A stretch of DNA of 64,000 nt from Psychrobacter sanguinis (GTDB lineage Bacteria; Pseudomonadota; Gammaproteobacteria; Pseudomonadales; Moraxellaceae): assembly GCF_020736705.1 (NCBI RefSeq), contig NZ_CP085990.1:930001-994000 (forward strand), read 5' to 3'. The notes below the pieces were generated by a model. It made no database searches. It saw nothing but the letters and a program-made list of their open reading frames with translations, and had not been told where the DNA came from. Shown piece by piece: positions 36,563-45,953 of the stretch. The position numbers and the translations under genes were made by a program. Position 1 is the first letter of the stretch, and the number at the start of each line of letters is the position of its first letter.

Positions 36563-37312
36563 TTACTCTGACATAGCACCTATAAGCTGGATAGGAAAAG
36601 TAACCACATCAAAGGCCAAGGCGAACGGCAGTAACACTAGCTTTTCAGCCGCGTTATTGCCACTGCGTGCTGCAGTCTGAGACTGAGTATAAATAGTCAC
36701 CGGATATGGCTTACTTAAGGCACTGTATTTGGATTGAATCAAACTTAGATTACTAACAGCTGGGTAAACTGCCCCTTTAATAGGTACAGTAAAGCAGAAG
36801 CGTTGAGCCCCAATGCGTTGGTCACTGGCATCGGTACATTCTTTGCCGCCATTTTGTAAAAAGAACTGGTAATCGCTGCGCTTAAACTCATCTTTTAACT
36901 TGGCATACGACATTTTCATCTCACCCTGAAAATAGCCATCGTTGCGGGGTGAATAGAAAGTCATATCACTGTCCACTTGGATGTTTTTAGGCGTTAAATT
37001 GGTCAATATATTGACCATTTCAGGACCACCTTGGGTGAGCACATAGCTATTCTTTTCACCGACAATAACCACACTACTCGCCGGCATATTGGGCAATGCT
37101 TGAGCAGGTCGACCGAAGGCCACCAACTGATCGTCGACTAGCACTTGTTTGGACGAGTTACGGCTGCTTTGACTGCTCTTAGATTCCATTAACTCAGTAG
37201 TAGCACACCCTGAACTTAGGAGTAGCATAGCCAAACCTGTGGCTCCCAGTACTGTCTTTACCCCACTCGAACTTAAACCAGCACCCTGCTGAGATTTACT
37301 AAGTTTTTTCAT
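36563..37312 (-). CDS. Hypothetical lipoprotein
   Basis: A 249-residue protein with a lipoprotein signal (VLGATGLAMLLLSSGC, lipid Cys36). The mature part starts Ser-rich, then contains a region with beta-strand character (SSVVIVGEKNSYVLTQGG) and two Cys (KECTDASDQ, QRFCFTV) that may pair. A hydrophobic C-terminal stretch (LVLLPFALAFDVVTFPIQLI) resembles the ending seen in some small envelope lipoproteins (the FDxxTFPxQ motif). I do not recognise a named family. It is separated from the opp operon by 200 bases and its own terminator, so it is probably independent. Confidence 0.7.
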   Translation of the reverse strand: MKKLSKSQQGAGLSSSGVKTVLGATGLAMLLLSSGCATTELMESKSSQSSRNSSKQVLVDDQLVAFGRPAQALPNMPASSVVIVGEKNSYVLTQGGPEMVNILTNLTPKNIQVDSDMTFYSPRNDGYFQGEMKMSYAKLKDEFKRSDYQFFLQNGGKECTDASDQRIGAQRFCFTVPIKGAVYPAVSNLSLIQSKYSALSKPYPVTIYTQSQTAARSGNNAAEKLVLLPFALAFDVVTFPIQLIGAMSE

Positions 37313-37517
37313 AGAAGCTTCCTTGTGTCGATTACGCTGTTTTGATATTAAATCTAACAGTACTTAGTGATTAAATTGGTACTTATTTCAGTCTCTAAAT
37401 TAGTGTTATTTAGTGAATCTAATATCTATCTTAACTCGTTACTCTTCACTTGACTATAGGTATTCAGTGCCAGGTATTCAGTGCCCGTTTATTTACAGCC
37501 CCTAAATCACGTTACCG

Positions 37518-38573
37518 TTAAGCCACCTCGCCGCTAATCGTGGGCACTTTATTTTTCAGACAGGCCACCAGGTGATCTGCTCTACCCTCTAGTACCGGTT
37601 TGGTTTGAGCACAGCCATCATCAGCGATAGGACAGCGGGTACGGAACACACACCCTGAAGGCGGATTAATAGGGCTAGGTAAATCCCCTTCCAATAACTG
37701 AATAGTCTTGTTGCGCTCAACTTTTGGGTCGGGAATGGGAACCGCAGACATTAACGCTTGGGTATAAGGATGGGTTGGACTACTATAAATAGCCCTATCT
37801 GTTCCTAGTTCAACCGCATTGCCCAAGTACATCACCATGACTCTATTAGAGATGTGTTTTACCACGGATAAATCATGGGCAATAAAGATAAGCGCTAGAC
37901 CCATCTCTTGCTGCACTTCTTGTAATAGGTTGATGACCTGCGCCTGAATAGAGACGTCGAGTGCAGAAACCGGCTCATCACAGATGATCAGCTTTGGCTT
38001 TAAGATTAGAGCACGGGCAATACCAATACGCTGACACTGACCCCCTGAGAATTCATGCGGATAACGGTTCACTTGGTTGGCAAGTAGACCCACCTTGCTC
38101 ATCATTGCCCGCACTTCTTGCTCAACTTCGGCTTTTGTCATCTTGGGGTAATAGGTACGTAACGGCTCGGCGATAATATCTCCCACGGTCATACGTGGGT
38201 CTAAAGAGGCCAATGGATCTTGGAAGATCATTTGCATGTCTTTGCGAGTCATGCGCATCTGTTTTTTGGAAGCACCTCGTATCTCTTTACCATTAAACTT
38301 AATACTGCCCGAACGTGCTTCAACTAAGCCGATAATAGTACGTGCTAGGGTGGATTTACCACACCCTGACTCGCCGACCACCCCCAGTGTCTCGCCGGCA
38401 TATAGATCAAAAGAAACCCCATTGACCGCTTTTAAAGTCGCTGGCTTTTGCCAAAAATAACTGCCTTTTTGTTTGATATCAAAGCTGGTCACCACATCTC
38501 TAACTTGCAATAAAGGGGTGTCATTCACCACATCGATACGAGTGCTAGAAGTTTTATCGTTTGACTGTTGCAT
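37518..38573 (-). CDS. oppF: Oligopeptide ABC transporter ATP-binding protein OppF
   Basis: A 351-residue ATPase, second of the heterodimer that powers peptide import. Walker A GESGCGKST, Q-loop MIFQDPLASLDP, signature FSGGQCQRIGIARAL and Walker B LIICDEPVSALD are all visible. The C-terminal extension CVFRTRCPIADDGC is the Cys-rich part typical of OppD/OppF/DppD/DppF. Three bases separate it from oppD, so translation is probably coupled. It is the last gene of the operon. Confidence 0.93.
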   Translation of the reverse strand: MQQSNDKTSSTRIDVVNDTPLLQVRDVVTSFDIKQKGSYFWQKPATLKAVNGVSFDLYAGETLGVVGESGCGKSTLARTIIGLVEARSGSIKFNGKEIRGASKKQMRMTRKDMQMIFQDPLASLDPRMTVGDIIAEPLRTYYPKMTKAEVEQEVRAMMSKVGLLANQVNRYPHEFSGGQCQRIGIARALILKPKLIICDEPVSALDVSIQAQVINLLQEVQQEMGLALIFIAHDLSVVKHISNRVMVMYLGNAVELGTDRAIYSSPTHPYTQALMSAVPIPDPKVERNKTIQLLEGDLPSPINPPSGCVFRTRCPIADDGCAQTKPVLEGRADHLVACLKNKVPTISGEVA

Positions 38574-38576
38574 GAG

Positions 38577-39713
38577 TTACCCCTCTATCCCAGTGATGGT
38601 TTTGTCTTGAATGATATTTTCCTCACCTAACTCCTGCACCTGTTCTTGCGCATCTTGCGGCTCTGTATTGGCAACATCCTCAGGCTTCCAATGACAGGCA
38701 CGTTGACGGTCATGGGGTAAGAACTCTAATGGTGGTGCCACGTTATAACAAACGTCCATCGCATAAGAACAACGCTCATAGAACGGACAGCCAGGTGGCA
38801 AGCTCAATAAGTTTGGTGGGCTACCGGGAATGGTCTCCAGTTTACCGCTTTCATTATCCAAGCGGGGAATCGCCCGCAGCAGACCTTTGGTATAAGGATG
38901 GGTAGGGTTATAGAAAATATCGTCCGTTTCCCCATACGCCATGGTACGTCCAGCATACATGACCAACACTCGATCACAGATACCAGCTACCACACCTAAA
39001 TCATGGGTAATCATAATAATGGTGGTGCCAAAGTCTCGCTTTAGCTCATTCATCAAGGTGGTTATCTGAGCCTGTACCGTCACATCTAGAGCGGTGGTTG
39101 GCTCATCAGCAATTAACAACTTCGGACGACATAACAGTGCCATGGCAATCATCACCCGTTGACGCATACCGCCTGAGAACTCATGTGGATACATGCCAAT
39201 ACGCTTACGTGCTTCTGGGATTTTTACCGCATCGAGCATTTTGATGGCTTCTTCCCAAGCCTCTTTTTTGCTCATACCTTTGTGCAAAATAAGCACTTCT
39301 GCCAACTGATCACCGATTTTCATATACGGGTTTAACGAGGTCATCGGATCTTGGAAAATCATCGATACCTGCTCAGCACGTATCTTATTTAGCTCTTTTT
39401 CAGACAGACCCAACAGCTCACGACCTTCGAACAAGACTGAGCCATTGGTGTGGCCATTTTTTGCCAATAAGCCCATCATGGCAAAGGCAGTCTGTGACTT
39501 ACCCGACCCTGATTCGCCAACGATACCCAAGGTTTCGCCTTGGTGTAGATCAAAGTTCAGACCGTTTACCGCAGTGACTTCACCATCTTCGGTGCTAAAT
39601 TTTACCGACAAGTCTTTTACCTGTAGCAATGCTGGTGCGCTTGAGGAAGCATGACCGTTTGGGCCAACTTGTCTTTGACTGTCTGGTCCTACATTCATGT
39701 GTTGTACTGTCAT
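38577..39713 (-). CDS. oppD: Oligopeptide ABC transporter ATP-binding protein OppD
   Basis: A 378-residue ATPase with Walker A GESGSGKS, Q-loop MIFQDPMTSLNP, signature FSGGMRQRVMIAMAL, Walker B LLIADEPTTALD and the peptide-transporter tail CPFYERCSYAMDVC. Compared with the family it has additional hydrophilic tails: about 30 residues in front of the first strand and a Glu/Gln-rich C-terminus (TEPQDAQEQVQELGEENI). It pairs with OppF and docks on OppB/OppC. Co-transcribed with oppC upstream (94-base spacer) and oppF downstream (3 bases). Confidence 0.93.
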   Translation of the reverse strand: MTVQHMNVGPDSQRQVGPNGHASSSAPALLQVKDLSVKFSTEDGEVTAVNGLNFDLHQGETLGIVGESGSGKSQTAFAMMGLLAKNGHTNGSVLFEGRELLGLSEKELNKIRAEQVSMIFQDPMTSLNPYMKIGDQLAEVLILHKGMSKKEAWEEAIKMLDAVKIPEARKRIGMYPHEFSGGMRQRVMIAMALLCRPKLLIADEPTTALDVTVQAQITTLMNELKRDFGTTIIMITHDLGVVAGICDRVLVMYAGRTMAYGETDDIFYNPTHPYTKGLLRAIPRLDNESGKLETIPGSPPNLLSLPPGCPFYERCSYAMDVCYNVAPPLEFLPHDRQRACHWKPEDVANTEPQDAQEQVQELGEENIIQDKTITGIEG

Positions 39714-39807
39714 AATAAATATACCTGTATTGGCTGTCTGGCTATCAGATAATTAGATGTCGCTACTTTAATTAGCAAAATATAAGTTAGGACGGTATAG
39801 CGCCGTA

Positions 39808-40713
39808 TTAACGGTCTTTAGGGTCAAACGCATCGCGCAAGCCATCACCAATAAAGTTAAAACAAAATAACGTCACCACTAAGAACACTGAAGGTATTAA
39901 AATCTGCCATGGAGCAACTTGCATGGTCTGAGACCCTTCTTGCAATAGTGCACCCCAACTGGTCATTGGCTCTTGAACCCCAAGTCCCAAGAAACTTAAG
40001 AAAGATTCAAATAAAATCATGCTGGGTACCAGTAATGAGGCATAAACCACCACCACACCTAAAACGTTAGGCACAATGTGACGCATAATAATATTAAAGC
40101 CAGAAACACCGCCAACGTGCGCCGCTTCGATAAACTCTTTGCTTTTCAAGCTTAAGGTTTGGCCACGTACAATACGTGCCACATCTAGCCACGATACCAA
40201 ACCAATGGCCACGAAGATCAGCATTAAGTTACGGCCAAAGATAGTCACTAGTAAGATAACGAAGAACATAAACGGAAAGGCGTTTAGAATTTCCAAAAAG
40301 CGCATCATGATCGCATCGATTTTTCCGCCTAAGTAACCAGAAGCGGCACCATAAACTGTACCAAACACTACGGCTACTGTAGCTCCAGCAATACCTACTA
40401 ACAGTGAAATCCGACCCCCAATGGCGGTACGTACTAGTAAGTCTCGGCCTAAGGAGTCGGTGCCAAAATAGTGCTTATTTTCAAATGATGGCGTACCCTG
40501 CATATATCCCCAGTCTGTTTCTGCATAGCCAAATGGGGCAATCATAGGCACAAATATTACAAACATGGTGACCAAAAATAAGATAACCAAGCTGGCAATA
40601 GCCGCTTTGTTCTTATAAAAACGACGCCAAGCATCTTGCCATAAACTGCGTCCCTTAATGTCTGATGCAGTTGGCACTACAATATCAATTGGTTTATTAG
40701 CGATAACACTCAT
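39808..40713 (-). CDS. oppC: Oligopeptide ABC transporter permease OppC
   Basis: A 301-residue inner-membrane permease of the BPD type with six membrane segments. The frame is open further upstream, but the ATG at 40711-40713 has AAGGA at proper distance and gives MSVIANKPIDIV, close to the E. coli length (302). The EAA loop that contacts the ATPases is EAAHVGGVSGFNIIMRHIVPN-like (SKEFIEAAHVGG then IMRHIVPNVLG). The N-terminal segment (SLWQDAWRRFYKNKAAIASL) is typical of OppC/DppC. Confidence 0.92.
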   Translation of the reverse strand: MSVIANKPIDIVVPTASDIKGRSLWQDAWRRFYKNKAAIASLVILFLVTMFVIFVPMIAPFGYAETDWGYMQGTPSFENKHYFGTDSLGRDLLVRTAIGGRISLLVGIAGATVAVVFGTVYGAASGYLGGKIDAIMMRFLEILNAFPFMFFVILLVTIFGRNLMLIFVAIGLVSWLDVARIVRGQTLSLKSKEFIEAAHVGGVSGFNIIMRHIVPNVLGVVVVYASLLVPSMILFESFLSFLGLGVQEPMTSWGALLQEGSQTMQVAPWQILIPSVFLVVTLFCFNFIGDGLRDAFDPKDR

Positions 40714-40820
40714 AGTCATCCTTGTTCTTAAATGGGTTACTTTAAATGGGGATGTTTGAAAGTCTAAGTTACGGTTGGACAACCCTGAATATTGTCTCAG
40801 TAGGGTTACCTCAGCGATAC

Positions 40821-41741
40821 CTAATACTTAATCTGTGGGTCAATAACCGCATACAAAATATCGACGATGGCGTTAAAAGCAATGGTCAGAACCCCAACCA
40901 AGATGGTCAGACTAAGCACCATACCATAGTCGCGGTTTAATGCACCATTGACGAACAATTGACCGATACCTGGCAAACCAAAGATAGTCTCAATCACAAT
41001 AGAACCAGTAATAATACCCACAAATGCAGGGCCTAAATAGGAGATAACCGGTAGCATCGCCGGACGCAGTGCATGCTTTAAGACGATACGCTGCATCGGC
41101 AAGCCCTTAGAGCGCGCGGTACGAATATATTGACTGTTCATCACTTCAATCATTGAGCCACGCATAATACGAGCGATACTGGCGGTATAGGCTAACGCCA
41201 GTGCCGTCACTGGTAAGATAAGGTTTTGTACTGCCCCATCGTTCCAGCCACCGCCCGGTAACCACTTTAAAGTAATAGCAAAGATTAAAACCAACAATGG
41301 CGCTTTCACAAAGCTTGGAATAACCACCCCAATGTTGGCGAAAGCCATGACGATATAATCAATCCATGAGTTTTGCTTTAATGCCGCCACAATACCGAAG
41401 ATAAGTCCCAACACTACCGCTAAGATAAAGGCATATAAACCTAGCTCAATTGAGACCGGTAGTGCTTGTGCTAATAGCTCATTGACGGTGTAGTCTTTGT
41501 ATTTAAATGAAGGACCGAAATCGCCCATCAAGATTTGCTTCAGATAATTGACATACTGTAACCACATGGGGTCATTTAAATGATATTTAGCTTCGATATT
41601 GGCCATAACCGCAGGCGAGAAACTACGCTCACCGCTAAAAGGGCTACCTGGGGCTAACCGCATCATAAAAAATGACACCGTAATGAGGATAAACATAGTC
41701 GGAATGGCTTCTAATAGTCGCCGAAATATAAGCTTTAGCAT
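40821..41741 (-). CDS. oppB: Oligopeptide ABC transporter permease OppB
   Basis: A 306-residue permease, the same length as in E. coli. It starts with the classic MLKLIFRRLLEAIPTMFILI helix, has six membrane segments and the EAA-type loop TARSKGLPMQRIVLKHALRPAM. An AGAGGG site precedes the ATG in the reading direction. It is the first permease gene, 85 bases downstream of oppA1, and forms the channel with OppC. Confidence 0.94.
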   Translation of the reverse strand: MLKLIFRRLLEAIPTMFILITVSFFMMRLAPGSPFSGERSFSPAVMANIEAKYHLNDPMWLQYVNYLKQILMGDFGPSFKYKDYTVNELLAQALPVSIELGLYAFILAVVLGLIFGIVAALKQNSWIDYIVMAFANIGVVIPSFVKAPLLVLIFAITLKWLPGGGWNDGAVQNLILPVTALALAYTASIARIMRGSMIEVMNSQYIRTARSKGLPMQRIVLKHALRPAMLPVISYLGPAFVGIITGSIVIETIFGLPGIGQLFVNGALNRDYGMVLSLTILVGVLTIAFNAIVDILYAVIDPQIKY

Positions 41742-41826
41742 AAACCCTCTGTTTTAAGTAATCCTACTAGTATAATGGTACGGTTAATAACGATATGGTG
41801 AATAAACAGACAATGCTGTCAGCAAA

Positions 41827-43509
41827 TTAATGCTTGGCAATCGCCACGTCTTTCATGTGCCAAACATCTAAAGGGTCATTGTCTGGGAAGCCTATTACGT
41901 AAGGTTTCACCAAGCGCACCCCAACATAATGGTACATATTTAAGTTTGGCATATCGGCATCAAGCTGAGCTTCGGCTTGTTGATACAAGTTAGCCCGCTG
42001 TTTAGCATCTACGCCTTCCACCAATGTCTGATTTAACAGACGATCAAACTCTGGGCTTGAATATTTACCATGGTTATTGGTGTTGTCTGTTTTTAAGGTA
42101 TTTAAGAACGAAGACGGTTCGTTATAGTCACCACACCAGCTTGAGCGCGCGATGTCATAATCCCCTGTACGGCGTGTATCGAGATAGGTCTTCCACTCTT
42201 TATTGACCAACTCCACCTTAACCTTATCTGCCCCTAAAGCCTCTTTGATAAGCGAGCTAAAAGCCACAGCGATTTTTTTGTGATTGTCACTGGTGTTGTA
42301 TAACAGTTGGAATTTAAGGGGGTGACTGGCACTATAACCGGCCTGCTGCAATAAGCTGTTGGCCTCTTTAATACGTTGCTCTTTACTCCAAGCTTGCCAC
42401 TCTGGGGTAAAGTTGGTCATGCCATTGGTAGACGGTGGGGTTAATTGATACGCTGGTTGTTGCCCCTGCCCCATAACCTTAGTGGCTATAACATCGCGAT
42501 CTAAAGCTAAGGCCAACGCACGGCGAACGCGAACATCATTAAAAGGCGGTCTAACAATATTGTATTTATAGTAATAAGTACATAAGCGGGGAGCGACGCG
42601 CAGCTCCTTGCCCATGGAAGCTTTGATTGACTCAAATTGCTCAGGGGGCACTTCAGCACTCACATCAACCTCGCCCGCTTGATAGCGAGCCACATCAGTG
42701 GTGGGTGATGAGATGGGCAAAATAGTGACGGTATCAATGGTGGTATGGGCATTATCGAAATAGCTTGGGTTGCGTTTCAACACAATCTTGTCGTTAACCC
42801 GCCACTCGCTCAAGGTATAAGGTCCGTTAACCACGATATTAGCCGCATCGGTCCACTTATCCCCAAACTGCTCAATGACTTTTTGAGGCACCGGCTTGGT
42901 TGAGGTATGAATCAACATATCTGGAAAGTAAGGCACCGGCTCAGTTAGGGTAATCTGCAGCGTTTTATTATCCAAAGCTTTGATACCCAAGGTCTCAGGA
43001 TTTGCCTCTCCTGCCATAACCGCTTCTGCCCCACTGACTTTGGCATCGACCAAATAACTGGCATAAGGGGAAGCAGTATTAGGATCGACCAAACGTTGCC
43101 AGCTGTAGACGAAGTCCTCTGCCGTTACTGGGTCACCATTACTCCACTTGGCATCACGCAGCTTAAAGGTCCAGACTTTGTTGTCTTTACTCTCCCAGCT
43201 CTCTGCCATACCCGGCACTGTTTTGCCTTCACGGTCTGTGTCTACTAAGCCAATAAACAATTGACGAATGATATTACCTTCAGGAACCGCTGATACTTTG
43301 TGCGGGTCAATTGATTCAGGCTCTGCAGTATTATTAATGGTAATGCTTTGATCTTCAGCAAGAGCCTTTTCAGCCTTACTGTCTGCATCACTACTGTTAT
43401 TAACCGCTTCTTTGTCATTACAGCCCATTAGCGTAGCGCCTAATAAAGCGCTTAAGGTTAGCGCAACGGGCCATCGAGCCATCGAACGAGCACGCGGGGA
43501 CTTAATCAT
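41827..43509 (-). CDS. oppA: Oligopeptide-binding lipoprotein OppA, copy 1
   Basis: A 560-residue family-5 substrate-binding protein. I take the ATG at 43507-43509 (AAGGA 7 bases upstream) instead of the longer frame; this gives MIKSPRARSMARWPVALTLS and a lipobox LMGC with Cys30. The mature part has the usual signatures: EPESIDPHKVSAVPEGNIIRQ, GMAESWESKDNKVWTFKLRDAKWSNG split over the first lobe, PFNDVRVRRALALALDR in the hinge region and SSWCGDYNEPSSFLN near the peptide pocket. It is highly similar to the upstream copy. The lipid anchor is unusual against the soluble E. coli OppA, though common in other taxa. Confidence 0.9.
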   Translation of the reverse strand: MIKSPRARSMARWPVALTLSALLGATLMGCNDKEAVNNSSDADSKAEKALAEDQSITINNTAEPESIDPHKVSAVPEGNIIRQLFIGLVDTDREGKTVPGMAESWESKDNKVWTFKLRDAKWSNGDPVTAEDFVYSWQRLVDPNTASPYASYLVDAKVSGAEAVMAGEANPETLGIKALDNKTLQITLTEPVPYFPDMLIHTSTKPVPQKVIEQFGDKWTDAANIVVNGPYTLSEWRVNDKIVLKRNPSYFDNAHTTIDTVTILPISSPTTDVARYQAGEVDVSAEVPPEQFESIKASMGKELRVAPRLCTYYYKYNIVRPPFNDVRVRRALALALDRDVIATKVMGQGQQPAYQLTPPSTNGMTNFTPEWQAWSKEQRIKEANSLLQQAGYSASHPLKFQLLYNTSDNHKKIAVAFSSLIKEALGADKVKVELVNKEWKTYLDTRRTGDYDIARSSWCGDYNEPSSFLNTLKTDNTNNHGKYSSPEFDRLLNQTLVEGVDAKQRANLYQQAEAQLDADMPNLNMYHYVGVRLVKPYVIGFPDNDPLDVWHMKDVAIAKH

Positions 43510-43621
43510 ACAGACGTCCTTGTATAAAAAAATTAACGACAAGTTAGTTAACTAACGGTTAGGAACGGCTAGCAACTACCTTAACTTTTAGCTGTATTTA
43601 TAAAAAATACCAAGCCCTAAC

Positions 43622-43664
43622 AAGAAGAAGGCGCTTTACAATCATGCTTAGCGGCCTTCTTCTT
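43622..43664 (-). promoter_or_regulatory. Intercistronic hairpin between the two oppA genes
   Basis: A perfect 11-bp stem (AAGAAGAAGGC at 43622-43632 and its complement at 43654-43664) with a 21-base loop and no T-run. It could act as an mRNA stabiliser for oppA2 or a partial terminator that lowers downstream expression. Confidence 0.65.
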
Positions 43665-43714
43665 GGGCTTACAGACCTAATTTTTCTTTATAGTTTTAAG
43701 TTATGGTTTTAAGC

Positions 43715-45376
43715 TTAGTGCTTAGCCACTTTTAGGTCTTTAGCTTGCCAGTTGTCTAAAGGATCTTTGGTTGAGAATCCTACGACGTATGGCTTGATAA
43801 GACGTGGGCTAACGTAGTGATAAACGTTAATATTAGGCATATCCGCATCTAACTGTGCTTCTGCTTGCTGATAAATACCGGCACGCTGCTCTGGGGTAAC
43901 ACCAGCTTTCAAGGTTTGTGTCATTAAGCTATCAAAATTGGCGCTTGAGTATTTACCTTGGTTATTGCTGTTGCCAGTTTTAACGATGTTTAGGAAAGTA
44001 GAAGGTTCGTTGTAATCACCACACCAGCCCGCACGCGCGACTTGGTAGTTACCATTGCGGCGAGTGTCTAGATAGGTTTTCCATTCTTTGTTAATCAAGC
44101 TGACATCGACGAAGCCCAAAGACTGTTTCCATAGCGAGCTTGCCGCCACTGCAATTTTCTTATGGTTATCATTGGTGTTATATAACAGCTCAAATTTCAG
44201 TGGCTTGCTTTCGCTATAACCGGCTTCTTTAAGCAGTTTTTTCGCTTCTTCAACACGTTTTGCTTGATCCCAACTTTGCCATTCTGGGGTGTTATTTTGC
44301 ATACCGTTAGTGGCGACTGGTGTTAATTGATAAGCAGGAGTTTGACCTTGACCAACTACCTTATCAGAGATGGTGTTGCGATCTAGAGCCAACGCCAATG
44401 CACGACGTACTCTGGCATCATTGAAAGGCGGTTTAACCGTGTTAAATTCGTAATAATAAGTACAAAGCATCGGTGATACTTGTAATTGATCACCTAGCTG
44501 CTCTTTCAAAGAGGCAAATTGCTCAGGAGGCACTTCATTATAAGTGATATCAATTTCACCTGCCTGATAACGAGCGACGTCAGTGGTGCTTGAAGGAATG
44601 GCTAATAACGTAATTTTTTCTAAGGTAGTATTGGCATTGTCATAGTAGCTTTCGTTACGCTCTAAAACGATTTTGTCGTTGACTTGCCACTCGCTAATTT
44701 TATAAGGACCGTTGACTACAATATTGGCAGGATCCGTCCATTTTTCACCAAACTTTTCGACTACCTTTTGAGGAACCGGTTTTACTGAGGTGTGAATTAA
44801 AGTATCTGGGAAATAAGGAACGGGTTCAGATAGCGTCACTTGCAGGGTTTTTTCATCTAATGCTTTTACGCCTAGGGCATCTGGTTTTACTTTACCGTCG
44901 ATGACTTCTTGGGCATTTAAAACTTTGTCATCGGCTAAGTAACTAGCATACGGAGAAGCGGTATTTGGATCAACCACACGACGGAAGCTATAAACAAAGT
45001 CTTCGGCGGTTACTGGATCGCCATTTGACCATTTTGCATCACGAATCTTGAAAGTCCAAACCTTATTATCTGCGCTTTCCCAGCTTTCAGCCATACCAGG
45101 AATAGTTTTACCATCAGGATCGGTGGTGGTTAATCCCACAAACATTTGACGTAAAATATTTGACTCAGGTACGCCAGATACTTTATGAGGGTCTAAGGAT
45201 TCTGGTTCCGCGCCGTTATTGATAACCAACTCTTGTTTGTCGGCCAGTACATTAGGATCGATGTTAGCTGCGCTACTATTGCTCGCAGATTTATCACCAC
45301 AGCCTACCAACATCATGGATAAGGCTAATGTGGTAGGAAGAAACACTGAATTTATTATGAAAGTTGATTTACGCAC
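43715..45376 (-). CDS. oppA: Oligopeptide-binding lipoprotein OppA, copy 2
   Basis: A 553-residue family-5 substrate-binding lipoprotein, first gene of the opp operon. The start codon is GTG, with AAGGA 7 bases upstream. The signal ends in lipobox LVGC with Cys26. Conserved parts parallel copy 1: EPESLDPHKVSGVPESNILRQ, PFNDARVRRALALALDR and AGWCGDYNEPSTFLN. Two adjacent binding proteins feeding one transporter usually differ in peptide preference; that is inference. The 577 bases upstream hold the presumed operon promoter. Confidence 0.9.
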   Translation of the reverse strand: MRKSTFIINSVFLPTTLALSMMLVGCGDKSASNSSAANIDPNVLADKQELVINNGAEPESLDPHKVSGVPESNILRQMFVGLTTTDPDGKTIPGMAESWESADNKVWTFKIRDAKWSNGDPVTAEDFVYSFRRVVDPNTASPYASYLADDKVLNAQEVIDGKVKPDALGVKALDEKTLQVTLSEPVPYFPDTLIHTSVKPVPQKVVEKFGEKWTDPANIVVNGPYKISEWQVNDKIVLERNESYYDNANTTLEKITLLAIPSSTTDVARYQAGEIDITYNEVPPEQFASLKEQLGDQLQVSPMLCTYYYEFNTVKPPFNDARVRRALALALDRNTISDKVVGQGQTPAYQLTPVATNGMQNNTPEWQSWDQAKRVEEAKKLLKEAGYSESKPLKFELLYNTNDNHKKIAVAASSLWKQSLGFVDVSLINKEWKTYLDTRRNGNYQVARAGWCGDYNEPSTFLNIVKTGNSNNQGKYSSANFDSLMTQTLKAGVTPEQRAGIYQQAEAQLDADMPNINVYHYVSPRLIKPYVVGFSTKDPLDNWQAKDLKVAKH

Positions 45377-45953
45377 GATAAAATCCTTTTGGGCAATGGT
45401 AAATGGAAGCGAGAATAAGCAGGCTTATACAGTAATGTAAATAACCCTAAACTAGATACTAAAACTAAAATCGGTATTAAAGTAAAACACTAACGAGCAA
45501 TCGTTTTAAAAAACAATTACTTAATAACTGTGACTTAACGTATAGGTTCTTACTATTAAGGTAACTAGAACTTACTGCATTAATTCATTATAGGCATATT
45601 AATAAAAAAAATATATGAGTCTGTCAATAAATATTCATATATTCGTGTTACACCAATTTTTATAGTTTCTTATTTACCAATGCTTGGCTACAGATTTGAC
45701 TGCAAAGTCACTTACCGTTTTATCAAGTCACAATACTCAGTAAAAACTAAAGAATGGATGTATTGATAAACATTTGTTTGGTAAATAACGAAAATCTTTG
45801 ATGAATATCTAGAATATTCAATAAATAAATTACGTTATGCGTATACTTTCAGTGCGCCTCTATCCTGTATGCTGTGATAACTGATAAGCTGTAAAAAAAA
45901 CAATTGTCCTGCTTAATCATTCAAGGAAGATTAACAAACGCATCGAGGCTATT
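45377..45953. other. Divergent regulatory region between oppA2 and the DUF2157 gene
   Basis: No gene of note. The sequence is AT-rich, with several near-palindromic stretches (for example around 45800-45825, ATATCTAGAATATTC). It should hold the opp promoter, but I could not assign a motif with confidence. Confidence 0.45.
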
